Positions 7,984 through 18,098 of a stretch of 64,000 nt of DNA are shown piece after piece (position 1 is the first letter of the stretch; each line of letters opens with the position of its first letter). Made by a program: the position numbers and the translations under genes. The DNA is from Streptomyces davaonensis JCM 4913 (GTDB lineage: Bacteria; Actinomycetota; Actinomycetes; Streptomycetales; Streptomycetaceae), in contig NC_020504.1 in the NCBI RefSeq assembly GCF_000349325.1, positions 434,001-498,000 of the forward strand, in the 5' to 3' direction. The notes below the pieces were generated by a model, which made no database searches, was not told the origin of the DNA, and saw only the letters and a list, made by a program, of their open reading frames with translations.

Positions 7984-10664
7984 GGGTTCCGATCCGTCAC
8001 ATCGCCGGGCATCTGGTGTGGTCGGCGCAGGGCAGCGTGTGGGCCCTCTACCGCCTGCACCCCGGCCCGGACCCGCACGGTCGGCGTGAGGAGACCGTCC
8101 AGGGCACTCATGTGCCCGCCGCCGTGCGCGACGAGCAGCTCGCCAAGGTCACGCACTTGGTGCGGTCTCTGTCCGGGGCGCCTCGGCTGTTCGGCCTGTG
8201 CGCGCAGGTCGACCCGGGTGAGATCGCCCTCCGGATGATCGAGGGCATCGAGCCGGCCGAGCAGACACCTGGTGTTGGCCAGCACCCCTGGGTGGAGAAC
8301 GTCGAGGCCGCCCTGGATCTCCTGGACGGCCAGGAGATGCACCGCCGCACCCTGTGGCTGGCCATACCCCTCAAGTCCGAGACCGCGGGCTGGCAGGTGT
8401 CGGCGTCCCTCAGTGCGGCGTGGGCGGGGATCGCGCCGGTGCTGGGCATGCGCCCGGTGCCGGTGGCACGGCGCGAGGTGGCCGCCTGCCGCGAGCAGGC
8501 TGCCCGGGTGGAGGCCGCGCTCGCCGGCGGCATCGCCTTCCGTCCGGCCCGCCCGGCGGAGATCGTGTGGATGGTCCAGCACGCCCTGCACCGCGGCCTC
8601 GCGGAACCCCTGCTCGCCGAAGCCGAGACCAGCGAGCTGTATGCGGGGCAGATCCGTGACAGTGTGCTGCGCTCCCCGAGCTACGCCGACCTCGGCCAGG
8701 TCCGCCTACAGGAAGGCGGGATCGACCCCGGCCTCGACGACGTCGGCGAGCTCAAGAACGCGGGCCAGCTCCCGCGGTCGGGCCGCACGGCCTGGTGGCG
8801 GATCAACACCGGCTCGCCGCTGGCGCGGCGGTGGCTACAGGTCGAGACCGGCGCAGGGGTGGGGTATCAGGCGCAGTTGGCGCTGGCCGAGTGTCCGCCG
8901 GCGGTCAGCCAGGACGCCGCCGACCTGTTCGCCCAGCTGGAGGCACTGGACTTTCCCGTCGACTACACCATCGACCTGACCCTGGTGCCCGCGGAGAAGG
9001 CCCGCGACCAGGTGCGACGCAAGAAGAACGAGTTGATCGACCAGGCCGACCAGTACGACGCCCGCCCCACCGGCATGCCCGCCTCCCTCACCGAGGCCGC
9101 CCGCGACCTCGGCGAGCTGGACGCCCGGCTGTCCCGCACCTCGGTCGAGGTCGAGGTGCAGTCCGTCACCGTCCTCACGGTCTGGGGGCCGACCGCCGCA
9201 CTCTGCGACGCCCGGGCCCGCGCGCTGGCCGCGCTGCTCGCCGGCGCCGACTACCGGGCCGTGCGCCCGGCGGGCCTACAGCAGGCCCTGTTCACCCTCG
9301 GGCTGCCCGGCACCGTACGGCCAGGTGTGGTGCGGGAGTTCACCCAGCACCAGGTCTCCGAGGACTGGGCGCTGAGCGGCGCCTTCACCGCCTCGGAGGT
9401 CGGCGACCCCAACGGGATGTTCCTCGGCCTCGACCTGGATGCGGGCACCACCCGCCCCGTCATGATCAACGTGGCGGACGCGCCCAAGGTGGATGCCTCC
9501 GCCTCCATGGGCATCGTCGGGGACCTCGGTGCCGGGAAGAGCGTGCTCCAGAAGCTGGTCGCGGAAGCGGTGTGGGCGCGCGGCGGCTGCGCGATCTGCA
9601 TCGACCGCACACCCGTCCGCGAATGGGCCACCTTCGCCCGCACCGCGGCCGAGGGCCGCGTGCAGATCATCGACGCCGCCCGCGCGGCAGTGTCCATCGA
9701 CCCGCTGCGCATGTTCGACGGCCCCGAAGGCCGCCACTACGCCCTGTCCTATCTCACCCTCCAGCTCGGCATCGGGCCGATGAGCACCCACGGGGAAGTC
9801 CTCCACCACGCCGTCGAACAGGCCGCCGCGGATGAGCAGCCGTCCATGCACCGCGTGCTTCAAGTCCTAAAGGACATGGCCGCGAGCGAGGTGGGCAGGC
9901 GGAAGGACGCGGCCTCCACCCTCGCCGGCCTCATCCGCGTCGTCGCCACCAACCCCCTGGCCCGGATGGTCTTCGACCCCACGCTGCCGCCGGTACGGCT
10001 CGATGCCTCCAGCACCACCGACATGATCGTCATCACCACCACCGGGCTGAAACTGCCACCCAAGGCGGCGTTCGACAAGCCCGAAGTACTGCAACAGCAG
10101 CCGCTGGAGGCGCTGATCGGGCGCGCGGTGCTGTATCTGATCGCCGCGATCGCCCGGCAGACCGCGTTCGAGGACCCCGAGCGGTTCACTCAGGTGGTCC
10201 TGGACGAGCTGTACTGGCTCACCTCCTCCGCCGAGGGCACCGCCCTGGTCCACGAAATCCTCCACGACGGCCGCAAGCACGGCGCCGGACTCCTGGCCGG
10301 CTCGCACGACGCCCAAGAACTCGGCCCCGATCGCGGCCTGATGGCCTACCGCGCACTCGCCCGCACCACCAACCGCGAACGCGCCCGCCACGGCCTGGAA
10401 TTCATCGGCCTCGACCCGGACGACCCCGTGCTGGTACGGCTCGTGACCACCGGCCTGTCCCCCGTGGGACAGCGCGGCCGGGAAGGCGAGTTCCTGCTGA
10501 CCTGCCCGCGGCAGAACACCGGCCGTATCAAGGTCACCATCCCCCGCATCCCACGTATCACCGCCTCCATCACCACCACGCCGGGACGCCGCACGAACAC
10601 GGGCCCGCCAACCGTGCCTGCCGCCGGAGAGGCCGTGGATGACCGCCCGAGGGAGAACGTCTGA
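7980..10664 (+). CDS. VirB4-like type IV secretion ATPase
   Basis: 894 residues from GTG 7980, overlapping the previous stop (GTGA) with a purine-rich CAAGGGGG upstream. The N-terminal half is the VirB4/TraC-type domain. The C-terminal half is a RecA-like motor: Walker A GDLGAGKS near residues 514-521, Walker B VVLDELYWL near 739-747, and a downstream GAGLLAGSHDAQEL segment typical of the sensor region. VirB4 powers assembly of, and transport through, the mating channel at the inner face of the membrane. No frameshift was seen. Confidence 0.9.
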   Translation: MRVPIRHIAGHLVWSAQGSVWALYRLHPGPDPHGRREETVQGTHVPAAVRDEQLAKVTHLVRSLSGAPRLFGLCAQVDPGEIALRMIEGIEPAEQTPGVGQHPWVENVEAALDLLDGQEMHRRTLWLAIPLKSETAGWQVSASLSAAWAGIAPVLGMRPVPVARREVAACREQAARVEAALAGGIAFRPARPAEIVWMVQHALHRGLAEPLLAEAETSELYAGQIRDSVLRSPSYADLGQVRLQEGGIDPGLDDVGELKNAGQLPRSGRTAWWRINTGSPLARRWLQVETGAGVGYQAQLALAECPPAVSQDAADLFAQLEALDFPVDYTIDLTLVPAEKARDQVRRKKNELIDQADQYDARPTGMPASLTEAARDLGELDARLSRTSVEVEVQSVTVLTVWGPTAALCDARARALAALLAGADYRAVRPAGLQQALFTLGLPGTVRPGVVREFTQHQVSEDWALSGAFTASEVGDPNGMFLGLDLDAGTTRPVMINVADAPKVDASASMGIVGDLGAGKSVLQKLVAEAVWARGGCAICIDRTPVREWATFARTAAEGRVQIIDAARAAVSIDPLRMFDGPEGRHYALSYLTLQLGIGPMSTHGEVLHHAVEQAAADEQPSMHRVLQVLKDMAASEVGRRKDAASTLAGLIRVVATNPLARMVFDPTLPPVRLDASSTTDMIVITTTGLKLPPKAAFDKPEVLQQQPLEALIGRAVLYLIAAIARQTAFEDPERFTQVVLDELYWLTSSAEGTALVHEILHDGRKHGAGLLAGSHDAQELGPDRGLMAYRALARTTNRERARHGLEFIGLDPDDPVLVRLVTTGLSPVGQRGREGEFLLTCPRQNTGRIKVTIPRIPRITASITTTPGRRTNTGPPTVPAAGEAVDDRPRENV

Positions 10665-11020
10665 TGCCGTCATCCTCCTGGGACCGCACCCGGCTCATCC
10701 GCGCGGCCGCGAGCTTCCCCACCGTGCTTGCCGTCATCGCCGGCGTCGTCATCCTCGCCCTTGGGCTGGGCCTGCCGGACTCGGGGTGGCCTCCCACCGG
10801 ACAAGCCTTCACCACCGGCACCCACGCCCTGGACCACGAGCCCTGTGACCTGATCGCAGGACCAGCCAAGAACCACTGCGCGCAAGCCTCCACGACGAGC
10901 ACCTCTGCCAACCAACCAAGCTCTGCCGGTGCGGCGTGGAGGCTGCTGCCAGCCGGTGCCGCGGTCACAGGCCTCGTGGTGTGGCGGTACCGGGGCGCAA
11001 CTGGGAGAAGGCGGGCTTGA
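10664..11020 (+). CDS. small two-helix membrane protein of the transfer operon (118 aa)
   Basis: The start overlaps the VirB4 stop (TGATG). One helix is near the N-terminus (FPTVLAVIAGVVILALGLGL) and another is near the C-terminus (LLPAGAAVTGLVVW), with an extracytoplasmic loop between them holding two Cys that could pair. The tail is short and basic. It has no assigned function and is expected to be an accessory subunit of the channel. Confidence 0.65.
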   Translation: MPSSSWDRTRLIRAAASFPTVLAVIAGVVILALGLGLPDSGWPPTGQAFTTGTHALDHEPCDLIAGPAKNHCAQASTTSTSANQPSSAGAAWRLLPAGAAVTGLVVWRYRGATGRRRA

Positions 11021-11021
11021 G

Positions 11022-13790
11022 ATGCTGCCTCCAGACCGCGCCACACTCCGGTCGGCCGGCGTCCTCGTGCTGCTCACCGGCGTGTTCGTCATGGTCAACA
11101 GCCAGGTCGTCTATGCGGCAGGCAGCAACAGCGAGACCGGGGACCTGCTCGCCCCGCTGAACATCACCTCCTCCGAGGGCGTGCCCATCAACGGCTACGA
11201 ACTCAATGCCGAGGGCGGCTCCATCATCAGCTTCGAAACCCAAGCCCTCGCCTTCGGTCTGTCCGGACTGTTCACCCTGATCCGGCTGCTGGTCGGCCTG
11301 GCAGGCTGGGCGATCGAGGTCGCCTTCCGGTTCCCACTGCTGACGATCCTGACCCGGCCGGCGCAGAAGGTCGCCGACACCTACGACTACGTCGTGGTCG
11401 ACACTCTCGGGCTGAAGGGGCTGCTGCTGGCGTGGGCGTTCGTGTTCGCCGGATTCATGATCGTGCGCGGACGGGTCGGCCGCGGTCTGGGCGAAATCTT
11501 CCTCACCCTGCTCATCGGCGCCCTCGCGGCCTCGGCCTTCGTCCGCCCCGACGTTCTCCTCGCCGAGGACGGTCCGCTGGGCCAGTCCCAGCAGGTGGCC
11601 GCCGAAGTCGCCCAGCAGAGCGTCAACTCCTACGACTGGGGCGGCGAGCTCGCCGGTCTGGGACCCTGCACCGACCTGGCCGGCAACGCCGAGATCAGAT
11701 GCCTGGAGCGGGAAGCCGAACAGCCGGTGTCCTCCACCGACATCGCCCGCCCCCTCCAGGACTCGATCAGCAACGCGCTGATCGTCAAGCCGTACATGCT
11801 GCTTCAGTACGGACGCATCCTCGACCCGGCGAAGAAGGCCGACCGTGAAGCCTACGCCGTGCACCTGAAGTGGGTCACCGGCGGATATGACGCCGCCAAG
11901 TCGAAGGAGGAAGACCGGGAGGGCGCGTGCAGCCTGCTCCACGGTCCGGCCAAGGACTACTGCATGGACGATACCGGCGATGCAGGCGAGCGTGGCGAGT
12001 TGCCGTCGCTGACGCCCGGGGGTGAGTTGCTGGACTCCGCCCACGCGGTGGTCAGCGAGGAGGACCAGGAGTTCCAGGCGTTCCTTGACGATCTGAAGGA
12101 GGCCGGGGACGTCGGCAAGGCGTGTGCCGCCTACGCCGAGCAGCCCACCTGGTGGCGCATCGGCGGTGCGGCGCTGCTGCTGATCGGCGCGCTGTTCATC
12201 TGCGGCATGCTCCTGTCCAGCGCGGTGGTCCTGCTCGGCGCCCAGGGCATCTGCGCCGCGGCCGCGGCGTGCGGCGGTGTTGCGTTCGTCGCGGGCATGC
12301 TGCCCGGCCCCGCGCGCCAGTCGGTGTGGAAGTGGCTGTCGCTGTGGGGCATCGCGGTCCTGGCCGTGGTGGGGATCTGCGCGTTCGTGCCGTTCTTCGG
12401 GATCGCCGTGGATGCCACCATCACCAACGGCCCCGATCTGATGGTGGAACGGATTCTGCTCATCGACGTCCTCGCCATCGTCGGTGCGGCAGGTCACCGC
12501 AGACTGCTGGCCGGAGTCACCTCGTTCGGGCACCGCATGGCGATGCGGATGCGCTACGCCAAAATCGGCGGAACTCATCTGCCCGGCGACACCTCAGAGC
12601 TCGGTGCCGCGCTCGCCATGAACTCCCCCGCAGCGATGGGCGGTTACGGCGGCGGTCTGCGCACGTTCACCGGGGGCGGGAGCGGCGGCCGGTACGGGAT
12701 TCTCGGCACCCGCCAGCGGCTGATGGGCGCGCTGGCCTCGCTCACCGACGGCACGGGCCTGCCGGTGGACACCGGCCGTGTGCTCGCGGACGCAGGCGCG
12801 GAAGCCGGGCGCGGACTCGCGCCGCTCACCGCCGCGGCTGCGGTGGGCGGACTGGGCGCACGCCTTGGCGCCAAGGGCGGGCACTGGCTGCTGATCGGGC
12901 GCCGACCGGACCGCGAACAGCTGGCCAAGTGGCGCAAGCCCACCGCTGACGGAGACGTCGGCTCGGGCGGCCCGGGTGGCGCTGCGGGCGGCGAGGGTTC
13001 TGGCCAGGGGCCGTGGCGGCCCGGTGGCCCGCCTGACCGGTACCGCGATGAGGACGGTCAGATCGTCGACCGCGCCACCGGACAGGTCCTGCACGATCAG
13101 CACGCCGACCGCACGCTGCTGTCCACCCGCGCCCACAACCGGCTGGTGCGTTTCCGCGGCTACCGCATCCTGCACCGCGGCGGCCGGGCCGTGTACGGCG
13201 CGACGGCCGGCCTGCCCGGAAGCGTGCGCCGGGCCGGGGCGGGAGGATCCCGTTTCTCCCAGGACGTGCGCCAGCAAGTGCGGGTGTGGGGCAACACCCT
13301 GAGCGAGGACACCCGCGCCTGGGGCACCACAGGACGCCACGTCGCCCAGACGCTGCGGGAGAACACCGACGACCGCGGCGGACCGGGCCCCTTCACCAAA
13401 ACCCGTCGCCTCACCAGCAGCCCGGCCACCACCAGCCGCGGAACCGCCTCACCGACCGCCACCACCGGTGCCCATCCCTCCGCACAACCACCCACCCCCC
13501 GCACTGGCACCACGTCACGGCCCACCCCCTCCGCTCCCCCGGGCCAGGCGCTGCAGCGCTTGCTGAACGACCCCGCGGAACTGCGGCGCCGAACCATCGA
13601 CAGCGTGGCGCGTGTCGATCCCGCGCTCGCGCGGGCCATGCAAGGTGAGCCACCCCAGTCGCAGGAAGCACCCGACAGTCCGGATGACGACCAAGGCGAA
13701 CGGTCGCAGGAGCGGCGGCGGCAGGCGGACGCGCTGCGGCAACTGCGGGCCCAATGGAGGCATGACGACCAGGCCGGTGAGCAGGAGTGA
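11022..13790 (+). CDS. VirB6/TrbL-like polytopic channel protein
   Basis: 922 residues from ATG 11022. A signal-like first helix (SAGVLVLLTGVFVMVNSQVVYA) is followed by several membrane helices in two groups (residues about 75-180 and 380-490), separated by a Cys-containing extracytoplasmic loop. The rest is a long Gly/Pro/Thr/Ser-rich cytoplasmic tail with charged stretches. This layout is typical of VirB6/TrbL-like inner-membrane channel proteins of actinobacterial conjugation systems. It lies between the VirB4-like gene and the lysozyme-like hydrolase gene, which it overlaps (GTGA). Confidence 0.75.
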   Translation: MLPPDRATLRSAGVLVLLTGVFVMVNSQVVYAAGSNSETGDLLAPLNITSSEGVPINGYELNAEGGSIISFETQALAFGLSGLFTLIRLLVGLAGWAIEVAFRFPLLTILTRPAQKVADTYDYVVVDTLGLKGLLLAWAFVFAGFMIVRGRVGRGLGEIFLTLLIGALAASAFVRPDVLLAEDGPLGQSQQVAAEVAQQSVNSYDWGGELAGLGPCTDLAGNAEIRCLEREAEQPVSSTDIARPLQDSISNALIVKPYMLLQYGRILDPAKKADREAYAVHLKWVTGGYDAAKSKEEDREGACSLLHGPAKDYCMDDTGDAGERGELPSLTPGGELLDSAHAVVSEEDQEFQAFLDDLKEAGDVGKACAAYAEQPTWWRIGGAALLLIGALFICGMLLSSAVVLLGAQGICAAAAACGGVAFVAGMLPGPARQSVWKWLSLWGIAVLAVVGICAFVPFFGIAVDATITNGPDLMVERILLIDVLAIVGAAGHRRLLAGVTSFGHRMAMRMRYAKIGGTHLPGDTSELGAALAMNSPAAMGGYGGGLRTFTGGGSGGRYGILGTRQRLMGALASLTDGTGLPVDTGRVLADAGAEAGRGLAPLTAAAAVGGLGARLGAKGGHWLLIGRRPDREQLAKWRKPTADGDVGSGGPGGAAGGEGSGQGPWRPGGPPDRYRDEDGQIVDRATGQVLHDQHADRTLLSTRAHNRLVRFRGYRILHRGGRAVYGATAGLPGSVRRAGAGGSRFSQDVRQQVRVWGNTLSEDTRAWGTTGRHVAQTLRENTDDRGGPGPFTKTRRLTSSPATTSRGTASPTATTGAHPSAQPPTPRTGTTSRPTPSAPPGQALQRLLNDPAELRRRTIDSVARVDPALARAMQGEPPQSQEAPDSPDDDQGERSQERRRQADALRQLRAQWRHDDQAGEQE

Positions 13791-14938
13791 GCGGGCCCAG
13801 GCGCCGGATGGCGCTGTGGGGGTGCGTCATGGCCGCGTTGCTGTTCGCCGCGGTGTGCTGCGCCGCACCCGTAGGCAACGCGATCAGCGCATACGTCGCG
13901 CTCAAGGCAGGCACGCCCGACGGCGGAGGCATCGTCGAGGGAGGCAGCGCCGCCGACATCCCTGCCCGGATGCTGACCGCCTACAAGAAGGCCGTCCAAC
14001 AGGTCGAGCGGCACGTCCCGAAGTGCCAGGGGATGCGCTGGCCGATCCTCGCAGGGATCGCCAAGGTCGAGTCCAACCACGCCATCGGACGGACCATCAC
14101 CGCAGGCGGCGACATCCGCCCCAAGATCTACGGGGTGCTCCTCAACGGCTCCGGCCAGGGAGGCAATACCACCGTCCTCCCCGACACCGACAACGGCCGC
14201 TACGACGGCACGGCGAGCGGGGAACGCGCTGTTGGCCCCTTCCAGTTCCTGCCCTCCACCTGGACGTCCGTCGGCCAGGACGCCAGCGGTGACCAAACCG
14301 CCGACCCGCACAACGCCGACGACGCCGCCCTCGGCGCCGCTCTCTACCAGTGCGGCCAGGGCCGCGACCTGACACAGCGGGACCAACTCAAGGAGGCCGT
14401 CTTCCAGTACAACCACTCTGCGACGTACGTAGCGAATGTGCTGGGCTGGATCGACCACTACACCGCAGCCGCCCAAGACCCCAACCTGACCGACGTCTCG
14501 GGCGGGGTCCGCACCGTCATCGAGGCCGCGCTCGCCCAGCGCGGCGTCCCCTACTCGTGGGGCGGCGGCAACGCAAGCGGCCCGTCGTACGGGATCTGCT
14601 GCTCCCCCAACGGCAAGAGCGGCACCGGCATCAAAGGCTTCGACTGCTCGGGGCTGACGACCTACGCCTACGCCAAGGCCGGTGTCCGCCTGCCGCGCAC
14701 GGCGGCCGCGCAGGCCGGGATGGGCCGGCGGATCCCCGCACGCCTCGGCACCGGTGCGCTCAAGCCAGGCGATCTGGTCTTCTACGCATACGCCCCGGGC
14801 CGCGATTCCACGATCCATCACGTCGGCATTTACACCGGCCGCGGCCAAATGATCAACGCTGCCCGCCCGGGGACCGTCGTACGGCTGGACTCCGTGAACG
14901 CCATGTCGGGCTATGCGGGGGGAGTGCGGCTGCTGTGA
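13787..14938 (+). CDS. VirB1-like lysozyme / NlpC-P60 peptidoglycan hydrolase
   Basis: 383 residues from GTG 13787, behind CAGGAG and overlapping the preceding stop. After a membrane anchor (LWGCVMAALLFAAVCCA) come two wall-cutting domains. The first, residues about 60-225, is a lytic-transglycosylase-like fold (KVESNHAIGRT with the catalytic Glu; AVGPFQFLPSTW). The second, about 240-383, is an NlpC/P60 endopeptidase with Cys in GFDCSGLTTYAYAKAG and His in HHVGIYTGRG. It should open peptidoglycan locally so that the mating channel can cross the wall. Confidence 0.9.
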   Translation: MSGPRRRMALWGCVMAALLFAAVCCAAPVGNAISAYVALKAGTPDGGGIVEGGSAADIPARMLTAYKKAVQQVERHVPKCQGMRWPILAGIAKVESNHAIGRTITAGGDIRPKIYGVLLNGSGQGGNTTVLPDTDNGRYDGTASGERAVGPFQFLPSTWTSVGQDASGDQTADPHNADDAALGAALYQCGQGRDLTQRDQLKEAVFQYNHSATYVANVLGWIDHYTAAAQDPNLTDVSGGVRTVIEAALAQRGVPYSWGGGNASGPSYGICCSPNGKSGTGIKGFDCSGLTTYAYAKAGVRLPRTAAAQAGMGRRIPARLGTGALKPGDLVFYAYAPGRDSTIHHVGIYTGRGQMINAARPGTVVRLDSVNAMSGYAGGVRLL

Positions 14939-15492
14939 CGACTCCCCCGCACTCACCGCGCCTGCTGCTGATCACCACGCTGGTTCTGACCATCGCCGGT
15001 GTGATGTTGCTGGTGCTGCCGCGCAGCGTGGATCCCTCACCAACGCCCTCCGCACATACAGCGCATGCGGCTTCCACGCCGGTGCTGCCGCCGCACGGCG
15101 AGGGTGTGGCCGGGGACCGCGCCATCCAGCAGGCGCTGGAGACAGCGTGGCCTGCGGACCTCACAGCGCACGACGAGTGGCAGTTGGTCTCGGCTGGCCG
15201 TGACCTGCTGCGTGCCGACGCCACCGGGACCGGCCGCGATCAGTGGCCCGCCTTCTTCGGTGGCCCAGAGCAGGTCCTCGCGCCGGCCGTCGCCCCTGCC
15301 GGCGTCCGCATTCAGGCCGTCATTGCCCGCAAGGACGGCGACGAGAACCGCGCGGTGGTGCATCTGGTGTGGGCGGGTACGGACCGCGGCGGTACCTACG
15401 CCGACGGCCGCATCACCGACCTGTACTTCACCCGCACCACCGCCTCGGACAGGAAGGGAGGAGTCAGGTGGATTCCGCGGCCCCGCATGTGA
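14935..15492 (+). CDS. single-pass membrane protein of the transfer operon (185 aa)
   Basis: Starts at GTG 14935, overlapping the hydrolase stop (GTGA). One N-terminal helix (LLLITTLVLTIAGVMLLVL) is followed by a Pro/Thr-rich linker and a compact domain of about 110 residues (from RAIQQALETAW) with a beta-rich C-terminal half. No catalytic motif is seen. It may be an extracytoplasmic accessory of the channel. The next gene starts 25 nt before its stop. Confidence 0.65.
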   Translation: MTTPPHSPRLLLITTLVLTIAGVMLLVLPRSVDPSPTPSAHTAHAASTPVLPPHGEGVAGDRAIQQALETAWPADLTAHDEWQLVSAGRDLLRADATGTGRDQWPAFFGGPEQVLAPAVAPAGVRIQAVIARKDGDENRAVVHLVWAGTDRGGTYADGRITDLYFTRTTASDRKGGVRWIPRPRM

Positions 15493-18098
15493 CCGGCCAG
15501 GCTGGCGAGCCGCTGGTCGGCCGGGCGCTTGGTCTGCTCACTGGCCTGGCTCAAGGTGCCGGCTGGTTCTTCGGTCACTGGTGGCTGCTCTGCGTGGCCA
15601 TCGCCCTGATGTGGGGTGCGGGTGAGGCGGTGGTGCGTCGCCTTGCCAGGAAGGTCTCGGCCGAGCGGATGGCGCTGGAGCTTGTTCCCGCCCGGCACTT
15701 CGATCCGGGTCTGGAGGAGATCTTCCGCCGCGGCGTGCAGTTGGCCCGCGCGTCCACCGCGATGCCGTGGTGGGCGCCGCGCCGGTCCAAGGCGGTGCAG
15801 ATCCGGTTGCGCGCGGACGGCAGCGCGCCGCTGCGCTACCGCATCGAGGGCCCCGCCGGCGGCGAACGGCTGTTGTCCATCACCCCCTTCGGGCCGGGCG
15901 TCACCGTCAGCCGCGGCCGTCCGATCGTCGACAAGCCCCGCGCGCACATGGTGCGGGCCGAGTTCCTCCTGCGGGGCAGCACGATCGCACCGCTGCGTGA
16001 GGTGCCGCTGGCCCCGGACCCGCTCCAGCCGCTCGTCGATGCGGTGGCCGATCTGCGCGCCGAGCTCGGGGACCTGGCCGAGATCCGGCTGGATATCCAG
16101 CGCGCCCCGAAGTGGGTGCTGCGGGCGCGCCGTGTGCAGCTGCTCAGTGCCGCGCGCCGCGCCGAGCACCGCGAGGCCCAGCGGGCCGCGCGCTGGCTGC
16201 GCCGGGACGCCGGCGGGATCGAGGACTCCCTGGGCTGGCAGGTGCAGCAGCTTCTCAGCAGCACGGCACGGGCCAACGGGTCGGGGCGCAGGCTGGTGAT
16301 GCCGCCGGTGCCGCGCCGGGTGGAGCCGGCCGAGGCGCTGGGCAAGCTCGCCGAGGACGACCATCTGGTGCGGGTGCAGCTGCTGGTGACGTGCGCGTCC
16401 CACATCGAAGGCCGCCCACAGGCCCGGCTCGCTCAACTCCAGGCCGCGTTGGATGTGTTCGGCGGGCGCTCCAGGTGGGCGATGCGCGGCTGGCGGCTGG
16501 GACCGTGGCGGATCGGCGCCGACCACTGGCCCACCCGGGCCGGTTTCGAGCGCCGCTGGAATCTGGGGCAGTGCCGGCCGCCGCGCGCGAACTGGGTGCG
16601 TCTGGAGGAACTCACCGGCCTGCTCAAGCCCCCGACCGTGCATTGCCGGCTGCCGCTGCTCGCATCTGACCTGCCCACCTTCGCCTTCGGCAATCCGCAG
16701 GTGTTGTTGCAGGGCCTGTACCGCGGGCCGGACGGACGGCGGCGGCTGGTCGCCACCCATGCGGCAGAGACCCTTTTCGAGTGCGCGGTCGGCAAGGCGG
16801 GAGGCGGTAAGACGGAACGCGCGCTGGCGCAGGCGATCGGATGGGCTCACGCCGGCGGCGGGCTGATGTTCGTCGACCCGCACCGCGACTCCTGGCCGCG
16901 CGCCGCCCCGTTTCTCGCGCACGAACCGCTGATGCAGCGCATCGCGCTGATCGACCTCAACGCCTCGACACCGGCTGCCCGGCTGAGTTCCTGGAATCCC
17001 CTGTCCATGCAGCACGGCCAGGCAGCCCACGAGGTGGTCGAGGCGGTCACCGACGCGTTCGCCTCCGTCATGGGCTGGGACGACGCCACGGCTCCCCGCG
17101 CGCTGACGATCTTCACGGCCGCGCTGACCGTCCTGGCCGCCGTCAACCAGTCGGCCTGCCAGGCGGGGCAGCCTGAGAATCAGGCCACCCTATTCCAGGT
17201 GCGGGCCCTGCTCACCGACCCCGGCTTCCGGGCCGTCGCGCTCGCCGCCGTCCGGGCACAGTTGGACGAGGAGACCCGTTCCTGGTGGGCGACCGTCTTC
17301 CCGGCCCTGCCCGTAGACGCGTTCGGTGTCGTCCTCAACCCGCTCGCCCGGCTCGCCGCGAACCCCGCCACCCGCGCCTTCCTCGGCCAGCCCTGTGGCG
17401 TCTACAACAGCCGGGCGGCCATGGACAACCAGCTCATCGTGTGGGTGTGCCCGGCCGGGAACGGGCCTACAGACCGGCTGCTGACCGCCCTCATCGCGCG
17501 GGATCTGCTGCGGGCCGTGCGCTCTCGCCGCGACACCCCCGAACAGCAACGACGCCCCTACCGCCTGTACTTCGACGAACTGATCACTCTCACCGGCGCC
17601 GCCCCGGAAACCATCGCGGCAATGTTCGAGGACTTCCGTAAGTACCGGGTCCACGTCCACGGCATGACCCAGCTGCTGGGCCGCCTGCCCGCCGCGGTCC
17701 GCATGTCCCTCACCCAGAACGCCTCCACGCTCGCCTCCACCGCCGGCTCCCAGGCCGCCATCGCGCCGATCACCGCCGAATGGGGGGACAACCCCAGCCC
17801 CGCCGAGGTAGCCGCGCTCGACCGGTTCGAGCACTACATGCTGCTGACCGTCCACGGCCGCCGCATCGGCCCCGTGCAGATCACCGGCCCCCACCTGGAC
17901 GAGGTGTTCGCCGACCACGCCCGCCCCCATGTCGTCGCGGACCTCGAACGCGCCGCCCGGGACACGGCCCGAGCCCTCCCTCTTGGCCGGCTCACCGCCA
18001 CCGCCGCCGCCCAGCAGCAACGCGTGAGCGACTTCCTCACCCAACAGGCCCCCGCCCGGTCCGTGCGACCGCACGACCAGCAGAAGGGATACCGATGA
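15468..18098 (+). CDS. VirD4/TraG-like coupling ATPase
   Basis: 876 residues from GTG 15468, preceded by GGGAGGAG inside the previous gene. An N-terminal membrane segment (WWLLCVAIALMWGAGEAVV) is followed by a long domain, then the motor: Walker A GKAGGGKTE near residue 441 and Walker B LYFDELITL near 701, with a downstream HVHGMTQLL segment. Coupling proteins recruit the DNA-relaxase complex and pump DNA into the type IV channel. Together with the VirB4-like ATPase this gives the operon two motors. Confidence 0.85.
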   Translation: MDSAAPHVTGQAGEPLVGRALGLLTGLAQGAGWFFGHWWLLCVAIALMWGAGEAVVRRLARKVSAERMALELVPARHFDPGLEEIFRRGVQLARASTAMPWWAPRRSKAVQIRLRADGSAPLRYRIEGPAGGERLLSITPFGPGVTVSRGRPIVDKPRAHMVRAEFLLRGSTIAPLREVPLAPDPLQPLVDAVADLRAELGDLAEIRLDIQRAPKWVLRARRVQLLSAARRAEHREAQRAARWLRRDAGGIEDSLGWQVQQLLSSTARANGSGRRLVMPPVPRRVEPAEALGKLAEDDHLVRVQLLVTCASHIEGRPQARLAQLQAALDVFGGRSRWAMRGWRLGPWRIGADHWPTRAGFERRWNLGQCRPPRANWVRLEELTGLLKPPTVHCRLPLLASDLPTFAFGNPQVLLQGLYRGPDGRRRLVATHAAETLFECAVGKAGGGKTERALAQAIGWAHAGGGLMFVDPHRDSWPRAAPFLAHEPLMQRIALIDLNASTPAARLSSWNPLSMQHGQAAHEVVEAVTDAFASVMGWDDATAPRALTIFTAALTVLAAVNQSACQAGQPENQATLFQVRALLTDPGFRAVALAAVRAQLDEETRSWWATVFPALPVDAFGVVLNPLARLAANPATRAFLGQPCGVYNSRAAMDNQLIVWVCPAGNGPTDRLLTALIARDLLRAVRSRRDTPEQQRRPYRLYFDELITLTGAAPETIAAMFEDFRKYRVHVHGMTQLLGRLPAAVRMSLTQNASTLASTAGSQAAIAPITAEWGDNPSPAEVAALDRFEHYMLLTVHGRRIGPVQITGPHLDEVFADHARPHVVADLERAARDTARALPLGRLTATAAAQQQRVSDFLTQQAPARSVRPHDQQKGYR

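Noticed and set aside
13160..14956. 598-codon open frame on the minus strand opposite the VirB6-like and hydrolase genes
   Set aside because: The plus strand carries two recognisable, coupled transfer genes here. The antisense frame has no known motif and exists because of high GC at third codon positions.
15396..17030. 544-codon minus-strand frame opposite the coupling ATPase
   Set aside because: Composition shadow of a gene with clear Walker motifs on the other strand.
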